Source: Candidatus Krumholzibacteriia bacterium (GTDB taxonomy: Bacteria > Krumholzibacteriota > Krumholzibacteriia > LZORAL124-64-63). From it: 5,464 nt of DNA. Below the pieces are notes generated by a model. That model searched no databases and had not been told where the DNA came from. It was given only the letters and a program-made list of their open reading frames with translations. Of the stretch, positions 1 through 5,464 are shown one piece after another. The DNA lies in the NCBI GenBank assembly GCA_027056825.1, contig JALUJS010000095.1, forward strand, positions 1 to 5,464. The letters are read 5' to 3'. A program made the translations under genes and the position numbers. The number at the start of each line of letters is the position of its first letter. The stretch's first letter is position 1.

Positions 1-58
1 GCCTGGGAGCACCGGGATGTGCCGCGCCGCGGCGCGGCACATCCCGGTGCTCCCAGGC
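1..58. repeat. Perfect 58-bp palindrome at the sequence edge
   Basis: Bases 1-29 are the exact reverse complement of bases 30-58, with no mismatch and no spacer; the centre is GCGCCGCGGCGC around 29/30. The repeat starts at the first base of the window and lies inside the minus-strand membrane protein frame. There, residues about 368-377 come from the inner arm (58-30) and the last nine codons are only its mirror image. A palindrome with no loop ending exactly at a sequence edge is typical of a fold-back chimera or an assembly stop at an inverted repeat. A genuine hairpin end or cruciform is possible but less likely, because the palindrome interrupts coding sequence. Confidence 0.95.
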
Positions 59-1159
59 CATCAGGAAGGCCACTATGCACTGCAGGGCGTAAAAGAGGGC
101 AAAGGCCCTCGAGGCATAGGCGATGATCTGGTTGACATCGGTCTGCCAGGTCAGCACGAGAGTCACGACCAGGACCAGCAGGTAGGAATACCGGGCGGAC
201 AGCTTGCGCTCGCTGATGTCCTCGATCAGGCCGCCGGCCCCGGCGTCGTCCGCGATGGCGGCGCTGAACTGGCTACCCACCGCGGCGACCCCGATCAGCA
301 GCGGCAGCACCACGGCCACCGGACGGGTCATGGCCATGATGGCCGTCACATCGGCGCCGAAGTCAGCCCGGAACAGCACCGTGGCCAGGGCGATGAACAC
401 GATGTAGATGACCCCGGAGATGAGCTGGGCCCGGCGCATGGTCCTGATGCGCAGCTCGGCCGGGTGCTCGTCGCCCAGGAACCGCGAGGTCTCGAAGCCC
501 TGCACCACGATCAGCAGGCCCAGCACCACGCGCAGGTCGTGCAGGTCGATGACCGTGTCCAGCCGGGGCAGCGCCCAGGCGCCGGACAAAAGCAGCCGGC
601 CGTTGAACACCAACAAGCCCAGCAGCAGCGCCCCGATCACGCCGAGGTTCAGGCTGACTGCGAACCTCTCCACCTGTTCCATCTCGTCCAGGCCGCGCCA
701 GATGCCGATGCCGCCGATCAGCAACAGCAGGCCCGTGGCGATGAGATTGGCGGCCATCTGGTCATGGATGTGGAAATACCCCAGGACGAACGCCGCAAGC
801 AACTGCAGGTAATAGCTCACCGAGACGAAGTAGGCTCCCGACAGGACCATCCGCGAGGCGAAGGCGATCTCGTGGACGGGTCCGTGACCGACATTCTCGA
901 CCGGTTCGAAGTGGCGGATGTTGAAGCGGATCGCGCTGCCCACCATGTAGGCCACCACCAGCAGAACGGCCATGAAGACCACCGCCAGGTTGCCCACCAC
1001 CCCGGCCAGCAACGGGGCGCTGACCAGAAAACCGCTGCCCATGATCGAGGCCAGGGGCGTGACGGTGGCCTTCCAACTCGCGCTGCCGGCCAGGCGTTTG
1101 GAGAAGGCCAGGTAGGAAGCCAGAGCCAGGGCGGCCGTGACGATCACGATGTTCAGCAT
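1..1159 (-). CDS. Multi-pass membrane protein, probable transporter (C-terminus cut off)
   Basis: An open frame of 386 codons runs from ATG (1159-1157) to the window edge without a stop. The start is supported by AGGGAGG five bases upstream. The protein is strongly hydrophobic, with about 11 likely membrane segments near residues 2-20, 35-53, 57-75, 104-128, 135-153, 166-186, 209-225, 245-263, 272-301, 324-338 and 345-369. Charged loops separate them. Glycine-rich breaks such as IMGSGFLVSAPL (39-50), QGFETSRFLGDEHP (220-233) and VGSQFSAAIADDAGAGG (294-310) resemble the unwound helices and conserved loops of LeuT-fold/APC-type secondary transporters. The exact family and substrate are not recognised. 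Residues after about 377 are mirror sequence from the edge palindrome and should not be trusted; the natural C-terminus is missing. The gene is divergent from the HNH gene. The antisense plus-strand frame across the same bases is rich in His, Gln, Asp and Gly and is a shadow. Coding is highly likely; function is tentative. Confidence 0.88.
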   Translation of the reverse strand, partial: MLNIVIVTAALALASYLAFSKRLAGSASWKATVTPLASIMGSGFLVSAPLLAGVVGNLAVVFMAVLLVVAYMVGSAIRFNIRHFEPVENVGHGPVHEIAFASRMVLSGAYFVSVSYYLQLLAAFVLGYFHIHDQMAANLIATGLLLLIGGIGIWRGLDEMEQVERFAVSLNLGVIGALLLGLLVFNGRLLLSGAWALPRLDTVIDLHDLRVVLGLLIVVQGFETSRFLGDEHPAELRIRTMRRAQLISGVIYIVFIALATVLFRADFGADVTAIMAMTRPVAVVLPLLIGVAAVGSQFSAAIADDAGAGGLIEDISERKLSARYSYLLVLVVTLVLTWQTDVNQIIAYASRAFALFYALQCIVAFLMAWEHRDVPRRGAAHPGAPR

Positions 1160-1164
1160 GGGGG

Positions 1165-1171
1165 CCTCCCT
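1165..1171 (-). promoter_or_regulatory. Ribosome binding site of the membrane protein gene
   Basis: On the minus strand AGGGAGG lies five bases (CCCCC) before the ATG at 1159. This is a near-consensus Shine-Dalgarno sequence at good spacing and fixes the start codon. No matching promoter pair was found in the 79-bp divergent gap: a TTGACC on the minus strand (1199-1194) has no -10 box at the right distance. Confidence 0.75.
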
Positions 1172-1226
1172 GTCGGCGATGATCCCCGGACCCGGTCAAA
1201 CCCTGGGCGGAGCCGATGGTCGGTGA

Positions 1227-1232
1227 TATGAT
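1227..1232 (+). promoter_or_regulatory. Possible -10 box upstream of the HNH pseudogene
   Basis: TATGAT, one mismatch from TATAAT, lies seven bases before the ATG at 1239. No convincing -35 element sits 16-18 bases upstream. If used, transcription would begin at or just inside the start codon, giving a nearly leaderless message. The only purine-rich stretch, GGAGG (1233-1237), is one base from the ATG, too close for normal use. This is a weak call. Confidence 0.3.
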
Positions 1233-1238
1233 GGAGGC

Positions 1239-1990
1239 ATGATAAATCCATCTTCCATCGATGGACAAGTACGGGCTGCCGCGTTCGCATGGCTGAGGGA
1301 GCAGTGCGACCGCCTGGGGGATGATGTTTTGCCCCGGCAACTGCTGGCCCAGGGGCTCGTTTTCCATGGAAGGCGGGTGCCGCTGTTGGGGCCCCAGGGT
1401 ACTTTCACGGAGTGGTCAAGAGCCGTTACCTGGCCGTGTGGCCGGTGTTCATCGTCGGAGACGACCCCGCGACCCTGACTTTCACCGTGGCGGCCGACGA
1501 CCTGGAACTCGTGCGGGACACCCAGGCCATCATCGCCGGGCAGGGTTCCCCCGCCGCCGATGACGCCACGCCCCGCCGCCAGTACATCACCGCCCAGGTG
1601 CGGCAACGGCTCCACCAGCGCGGCTTCAGGGAAAAAGTCATGGCCGCCTACCGGCGACAGTGCGCCATGTGCCATCTGAAGCATGCCGAACTGCTCGACG
1701 CCGCCCACATCATCGGGGACAAGGAGCCCGGCGGCGAGCCGGTGGTCCCCAACGGCCTGGCCCTGTGCAAGATCCATCACGCGGCCTTCGACCAGAACAT
1801 CCTGGGCGTCGACCCCGACTACCGGATCCTGGTACGCGAGGACATCCTGCTGGAAAGGGACGGTCCCATGCTTCGCCACGGGTTGCAGGAGTTGCAGGGT
1901 TCCCGGTTGATCGTGCCGCGACGGGCCGATCTGCGGCCGGACCGGGACCGCCTGGCCCGACGGTTCGAAAAATTCCTCAAGGCCGGGTAG
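1239..1990 (+). pseudogene. HNH endonuclease (predicted restriction endonuclease type), broken by internal deletion and frameshift
   Basis: Two parts of one gene are in different frames. The first, from ATG 1239 to about 1400, encodes a segment reading AAFAWLREQ, DDVLPRQLLAQGLVF, RRVPLLGPQG, which matches the N-terminus I remember for COG3440-type HNH proteins. The second, from about 1400 to the TAG at 1990, starts YFHGVVKSRYLAVWPVFIVG and contains the whole nuclease domain. That domain has CAMC (zinc Cys, codons 1661-1672), DAAH with the first catalytic His (codon 1706), the Asn of PNGLALC (1751), then CKIHHAAFD supplying further Cys/His. The tail PDRDRLARRFEKF is also typical of the family. 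Intact relatives are, from memory, near 290-300 residues; here only about 54 plus 196 codons remain, so roughly 50-75 residues between GPQG and YFHG are missing. The frames imply a lost length of 3n+1. Read from 1239, translation leaves the family sequence at 1401 and stops at 1478. Relatives are presumed DNA-cleaving defence enzymes. A misassembly could mimic this break. Confidence 0.82.
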
Positions 1991-2007
1991 CGGACGGGCG
2001 CTGATGC

Positions 2008-2013
2008 TATAAT
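2008..2013 (+). promoter_or_regulatory. Probable -10 box for the secreted protein gene
   Basis: A perfect TATAAT stands out in GC-rich DNA in the 68-bp gap after the HNH stop codon. Transcription would start near 2020, giving a leader of about 39 bases before ATG 2059. No good -35 hexamer sits at 16-18 bases, so the promoter may be an extended or sigma-variant type. It suggests that the secreted protein gene is transcribed separately from the HNH remnant. Confidence 0.5.
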
Positions 2014-2041
2014 GATGGGAGCCGAATGTTCAATTTTCCTT

Positions 2042-2053
2042 GGGGGAAGGGGG
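2042..2053 (+). promoter_or_regulatory. Ribosome binding site deciding the start at 2059
   Basis: GGGGGAAGGGGG ends five bases before ATG 2059. It favours this start over the in-frame ATG at 2026, which would lie only about six bases after the predicted transcription start and would place eleven extra residues (MFNFPWGKGAV) before a clean signal peptide. GGGAG at 2017-2021 is a weaker site for the 2026 start. Confidence 0.7.
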
Positions 2054-2058
2054 CCGTG

Positions 2059-3609
2059 ATGAAAACCAGAACCGCGATCCTGTTGGGGTGCCTGCTCATC
2101 CTTGGCGGCAACGCCGTGGCGCAGGTCGATTTCGCCGACCAGGATGTGCCAACCACGCCGGGGACCACTTTCCAGTACTTCGTCGCATCCGACGCGGCGG
2201 TCGATGTCGGCAGTCCCGGTGCCGACCAGACCTGGGATTTCTCCCAGCTGGGGTCATATACCGTCCAGAACGAGGAGATCGTCTCCCCCGAGACCTCACC
2301 CTTTTACGATCTGTTTCCAACAGCCAACCGGGTGACCCTCGGCCCGGTGCCCTTCGGCCTGGCCGATGTGCCCACCTGGCGGTATGACGAGGTCGGTCCC
2401 GACCAATGGACGATGCTCGGAATCGCGCTGTCCAGCGATCAGCTCGGCCAGGACTTCCCGTTCCCGCTGGATGTCCCGCTTATGCCCTTGCCTCTCAACT
2501 ACAACGATACCTGGGGCCTGGATCTGTACCACGAGGAAACCATCTCGGTCTCCGACATTCCCTATCCGATCCCCATGTTCGACGAGATCCGGCTGGAGAT
2601 CACGATCCAGGGCGGCAACACCTGCGACGGCTGGGGAACCGTCGCCCTGCCGGGCGGCGTGGTGGACGCCCTGCGCGTGGCCACCGACATCAGCGGGCAC
2701 GTCAACGCCGTGGGCATCTACTACCTGTTCGGTCTTCCCATCGAGGTTCCCCTGGGCGAGGTGTATACCCTCGAGGCATCGCGGGCCTATTCCTGGTATT
2801 CACCCGGGCGCGGCGAGGTGGCTTTCGCCCTGTCCTACCCCGGGGAAACCGACCCGAACTTCACAACCGCCGCCACGGTTCGCGTGCAGAACCAGGGCGA
2901 CATCCTGCCAACCATCGTCCTGGACGCCGAGCCCCTGGCTGCGCCCATCGAAATTCCCGCCTCCGGCGGCAGCTTCGACTGGACCCTGGGGATCACCTCG
3001 ACCTACCAAACGCCGTACCTCGGGGTGGTCTGGACCACCGCGACCCTGCCGGACGGATCCGAATACTTCATCCAGAGCGTGCCCGTGGAACTGCCCGCGC
3101 AGGCGGATATCTTCGTGCCGTCACTGGTCCAGGATGTGCCTGCGGCGGCGCCCGCCGGGGATTACACCTTCAATGTGTACATCGGCCCGGACCAGACCCA
3201 GCCCATCGCCCACGACAGTTTCGGCTTCAGCAAGCTGGCCGCAGCAAGCCTGGCCGAGTCACCAGGGAGCTGGCGGGGCGAGGGTCTGGATCAGCTGGCC
3301 GCCGAGCCCGCCGCCGCGTCGGACGAGCAAGTGGCAGCGTTGAATGGCGGCGCGCTGGGTCCGGCGTACCCCAACCCGTTCAACCCGACGACCTCCCTGC
3401 TGTTGACGCTGCAGGAACCCACCCCGGTTGACATCGTCGTCTACGACGCGCGGGGACAACGGGCCGCCGTCCTCGCCCGGGGGCAATTCGCCGCCGGTCG
3501 GCACGTGCTGACTCTCGATGGTTCCCGCCTGTCCAGCGGAGTGTATTTCGTGTCTGCCACGATTGCAGGGCAAGGACCGCAGACGCAAAAGGTCGTGCTG
3601 CTGAAGTAA
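2059..3609 (+). CDS. Secreted or surface protein with Por/T9SS type A-like C-terminal sorting domain
   Basis: The 516-residue protein begins with a standard signal peptide: MKTRT, a hydrophobic core AILLGCLLILGG, and a likely cleavage at AVA|Q (residue 21/22). Residues about 23-260 form a beta-rich exported region with the motif QTWDFSQL (57-64), seen in many FCB-group secreted proteins. Residues about 280-392 look like an Ig-like unit, with IPASGGSFDWTL (299-310), the phrase TLPDGSEY (329-336), AAPAGDYTFNVYIGP (363-377) and DSFGFSKL (386-393). A small-residue linker rich in Ala and Glu follows (394-432). The final segment (433-516) matches the type A sorting or FlgD-like Ig fold: YPNPFNPTT (437-445), VYDARGQ (461-467), AAGRHVLTLDG (478-488), LSSGVYFV (491-498) and a terminal KVVLLK. 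Such tails direct export through the type IX system in Bacteroidota; whether this organism has that system cannot be seen here. No catalytic motif was recognised, so a structural, adhesive or binding role is the cautious guess. The gene is followed by a hairpin and a convergent gene. Confidence 0.9.
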   Translation: MKTRTAILLGCLLILGGNAVAQVDFADQDVPTTPGTTFQYFVASDAAVDVGSPGADQTWDFSQLGSYTVQNEEIVSPETSPFYDLFPTANRVTLGPVPFGLADVPTWRYDEVGPDQWTMLGIALSSDQLGQDFPFPLDVPLMPLPLNYNDTWGLDLYHEETISVSDIPYPIPMFDEIRLEITIQGGNTCDGWGTVALPGGVVDALRVATDISGHVNAVGIYYLFGLPIEVPLGEVYTLEASRAYSWYSPGRGEVAFALSYPGETDPNFTTAATVRVQNQGDILPTIVLDAEPLAAPIEIPASGGSFDWTLGITSTYQTPYLGVVWTTATLPDGSEYFIQSVPVELPAQADIFVPSLVQDVPAAAPAGDYTFNVYIGPDQTQPIAHDSFGFSKLAAASLAESPGSWRGEGLDQLAAEPAAASDEQVAALNGGALGPAYPNPFNPTTSLLLTLQEPTPVDIVVYDARGQRAAVLARGQFAAGRHVLTLDGSRLSSGVYFVSATIAGQGPQTQKVVLLK

Positions 3610-3626
3610 CCGCGCCTCTTTATCTT

Positions 3627-3660
3627 CCGGTCGCCGACTCGGTCAGGGGTTGGCGACCGG
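3627..3660. terminator. Hairpin between convergent genes, probable shared terminator
   Basis: Bases 3627-3640 pair with 3647-3660 over 14 positions (12 Watson-Crick pairs, two G-T wobbles on the plus strand) around the six-base loop GGTCAG. The outer nine pairs, CCGGTCGCC with GGCGACCGG, are perfect. It begins 17 bases after the secreted protein's TAA and lies two bases beyond the SEC-C gene's stop codon, so it can serve both genes. The U tract is short on the plus strand (TTT) and absent on the minus strand, so termination may be incomplete or factor-assisted. Confidence 0.7.
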
Positions 3661-3662
3661 TT

Positions 3663-5464
3663 TCAGATCAGCCCCAGTTTTTTTCTCAAGATGTTGAAAT
3701 CGAACGCATGCTCCCCCGCCATCCGGGCTTCGGAATTCTCCATGGATTTGATGATCGTCTCCACCTTGCGCCGCCCCTCTGCCGAGCGCACCGCCTCCAG
3801 GGGGGTGAGGCCGTCCAAGGCCGGCAGGGATCGATCGGGCCAATCATGGTAATGTCGCTTTTTGAGCTCCAGGGACAGGGCTGCTTCTTCAGGGGGTAAT
3901 TCATCCGGTAACGCCCCGGATCCGGAGCGGGATCGGGCCTGCGAGAACGGGTCCTCGTGTTCCCGCAGACGGTGGGTGATGAGTTCGCCGCAAACCTTCT
4001 CCACCGCCTTACGCAGATCATCGGCACGCCGGATGGAGTTGGCCGACAGCAAAAGGGATTCGCCGTCGATCCGGGCGGTTCCTATAACCATTTTCCTTTC
4101 GTTCTCCTGGTTGCCGCTGTCGGGTCGCAGGAAAACATATTCCCTCGAACCATCCTCTTCCGGCGCGTTGACATACGGCATGCCCGCAAGCCTGCGCGAC
4201 ACCTCCATGGCCCTGTCCTGCGTGATGAGATAATGGTCCCGTGTGGGCAACAGAGGATCGCCGTCGGTATTCGTCAGCTGTGGTGGTTGTGACCAGCGGG
4301 CTTCCAGTTCCTCGACCATGCGGCCCCATTTCCTGATCAGGTATCGCTCGAAATCGTAGGTGCGAAGTTTCTCGATGGGGACCGTCCTGCGGCGCCGCAA
4401 CTTTTGGCGCGCCAAACGCACAACCTCGGCCGCGGCATCAGGAGGGAGGCTGCGTGGGAAGATCCCGCCGAATACGCACCGGTCGCCGAAATCGAGCACC
4501 CAGCCCATAATGGCGTCCCGGATAACCAGGGAGCGGGACGCTGTCCGGTCGTTGACGGTTCGCCGTTCGCCGGTCAACATGTCCACCAGTTCGACGGACC
4601 GCCCCGGATCCACCCGGATCACCTCCCATACCGACAACCAGGCATCCTGTTGGGCGGCTGCAAACTCCTTTTCCCAGCGGGACAATTGCCCCCATCCGGC
4701 TTCCCGGTAATGATCCACGATGGTCTTGCCCTGAACCGGGTAGCGGAAAAGAGACCAGGGAATGGACATCTGGGCGGCATCATCCGGATCCTTGAAAAGC
4801 CGCATGTGGTCCCAGTAGTCCTTGTCGAAGCGGACATCGGCAAACTTCAGCAACCTGTCGATAAACGTGTTTTCCCGTTGATGGTCCAGGGCAACCGAAG
4901 CGGCGCCGGAAACCTTTTCCTCGTCTTCCCGCATGTGGCAACGCTTGTACTTCTTGCCGCTGCCGCATGGACAGGGTTCGTTCCGACCGGTGGTGTCCAG
5001 TCGTCCGGCGGCCGCCACCTCATCTCCGGCCCGATTGTTTGCAGATGGTCCCTCGAAGAGAAGATGGTGGGCCTGGCAGGGGAAGGTCAGAATCACTTCC
5101 TGGTCGTCGCGGTTGAACCACGACTCGCACACGGGACTCGAACCGGGTCCCGCGAGGGATTTTCCATGCTTGACAAGGAAGGCCGCCAGGGACTGGAGCC
5201 CGGTGGCCAGGGTCTGCATTTCCCCCATGGACAGGTCCGTGACCAGGCCGTCACCCTCGTACCGCATGGGGATCGGATAGACGCCATCCCCAGGCAAGGG
5301 CCATCCATATCGCGCGGCTTCCTCTCTCATGGGGTCTGGAACTTCATGACCCTCCACGAAATCCAGGGTCAGCATCCCGCGCGGAAACAAAGGAACATCA
5401 TCGGGAGCCGCATCGATCATGGTGTACATCTTTTCGAATTCCGCCAGGGAGGGATAGAACAACA
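3663..5464 (-). CDS. Large SEC-C zinc-motif protein of unknown function (5' end cut off)
   Basis: The frame runs from the right edge to TGA at 3665-3663. The first visible start-type codon is TTG at 5462-5460, and the preceding partial codon is ?TG, so the true start may be one codon outside the window or further upstream. Counting from TTG there are 599 residues. Residues about 1-130 have no motif I recognise, though VYPIPMRYEGDG (61-72) and the FPCQAHHLLFEG stretch look conserved. The SEC-C motif is clear at 159-176: GRNEPCPCGSGKKYKRCH, with zinc ligands Cys164, Cys166, Cys175 and His176. A long region of unknown fold (about 190-500) has conserved-looking Trp/Asp patches. The C-terminal 65 residues contain LPALDGLTPLEAVRSAEGR (546-564) and end in DFNILRKKLGLI. 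I recall this kind of tail from other SEC-C proteins, and its LG-x-TP pattern loosely resembles the DUF2384 toxin-binding fold. SEC-C motifs bind zinc and, in SecA, contact SecB and ribosomes; this protein has no SecA ATPase motifs. No signal peptide or membrane segment is seen, so it is probably cytoplasmic. Confidence 0.88.
   Translation of the reverse strand, partial: LFYPSLAEFEKMYTMIDAAPDDVPLFPRGMLTLDFVEGHEVPDPMREEAARYGWPLPGDGVYPIPMRYEGDGLVTDLSMGEMQTLATGLQSLAAFLVKHGKSLAGPGSSPVCESWFNRDDQEVILTFPCQAHHLLFEGPSANNRAGDEVAAAGRLDTTGRNEPCPCGSGKKYKRCHMREDEEKVSGAASVALDHQRENTFIDRLLKFADVRFDKDYWDHMRLFKDPDDAAQMSIPWSLFRYPVQGKTIVDHYREAGWGQLSRWEKEFAAAQQDAWLSVWEVIRVDPGRSVELVDMLTGERRTVNDRTASRSLVIRDAIMGWVLDFGDRCVFGGIFPRSLPPDAAAEVVRLARQKLRRRRTVPIEKLRTYDFERYLIRKWGRMVEELEARWSQPPQLTNTDGDPLLPTRDHYLITQDRAMEVSRRLAGMPYVNAPEEDGSREYVFLRPDSGNQENERKMVIGTARIDGESLLLSANSIRRADDLRKAVEKVCGELITHRLREHEDPFSQARSRSGSGALPDELPPEEAALSLELKKRHYHDWPDRSLPALDGLTPLEAVRSAEGRRKVETIIKSMENSEARMAGEHAFDFNILRKKLGLI

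Noticed and set aside
1194..1199. Minus-strand TTGACC as a -35 box for the membrane protein gene
   Set aside because: At spacings of 16-18 bases the would-be -10 positions read GC-rich sequence such as CCGACA, so no promoter pair is formed.
17..1231. Long plus-strand open frame of 404 codons
   Set aside because: It is antisense to the membrane protein frame. Its product is rich in His, Gln, Asp and Gly with no hydrophobic core or motif, as expected for the reverse of a GC-rich membrane gene, and it has no suitable ribosome binding site.
1254..1265. Short palindrome TCCATCGATGGA just after the HNH start codon
   Set aside because: Twelve bases with no second copy nearby and located in coding sequence; such a site is expected by chance and does not support an operator call.
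1196..1879. Minus-strand open frame of 227 codons across the HNH gene
   Set aside because: It overlaps the recognisable HNH coding on the other strand and shows no family motif. It is a GC-driven shadow frame.
1239..1990. Programmed ribosomal frameshift joining the two HNH frames
   Set aside because: There is no slippery heptamer at the junction, and a shift alone would not explain the missing middle block of the family; a deletion accounts for both.
2366..3431. Long alternative plus-strand frames (325 and 341 codons) inside the secreted protein gene
   Set aside because: Their products are Arg/Pro/Ser- or Arg/Gly-rich, typical of out-of-frame reading of GC-rich DNA, while the main frame has a signal peptide and a known C-terminal domain.
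3663..5464. SecA identity for the SEC-C protein
   Set aside because: Only the zinc motif matches. There are no Walker A/B or DEAD-type ATPase motifs in the visible 599 residues, and the motif lies in the middle rather than at the C-terminus.

Overview
The window is GC-rich bacterial DNA with a tight gene layout and short intergenic gaps. The best taxonomic clue is the secreted protein at 2059-3609. It ends in a Por/T9SS type A-like sorting domain (core YPNPFNPTT) and carries an Ig-like segment of a type I associate with high-GC candidate lineages of the FCB superphylum, such as Krumholzibacteria or Eisenbacteria. That placement is an inference. Nothing in the window identifies a species, and the sequence looks like a contig from an uncultured organism.

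Layout from left to right. Positions 1-58 are a perfect palindrome with no spacer, lying at the very edge of the sequence and inside a reading frame. This is most likely a fold-back assembly end. Positions 1-1159 (minus strand) encode a polytopic membrane protein with about 11 hydrophobic segments, probably a transporter of uncertain family, cut at its C-terminus by the palindromic edge. A 79-bp divergent gap separates it from a plus-strand HNH endonuclease gene (1239-1990) of the predicted restriction endonuclease type (COG3440/HNH_2). That gene is broken: the N-terminal and C-terminal parts are in different frames, and a middle block that the family normally has is absent. A perfect TATAAT box and a strong purine-rich ribosome binding site precede the secreted protein gene (2059-3609). 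A 14-bp hairpin in the 53-bp gap after it faces a convergent minus-strand gene (3663 to beyond the right edge), which encodes a large SEC-C zinc-motif protein of unknown function.

The four genes do not form one operon: they lie minus, plus, plus, minus, with a separate promoter signal before the secreted protein and a shared hairpin between the last two. I see no sign that they work together. The region reads as a set of independent genes: membrane transport, a decayed nuclease, a cell-surface or secreted protein, and a zinc-binding housekeeping or accessory protein. I found no tRNA, rRNA, CRISPR array, insertion sequence or phage gene, and no convincing new multi-gene system. The points most worth checking are the deleted HNH gene, the edge palindrome, the unassigned membrane protein family and the architecture of the SEC-C protein.
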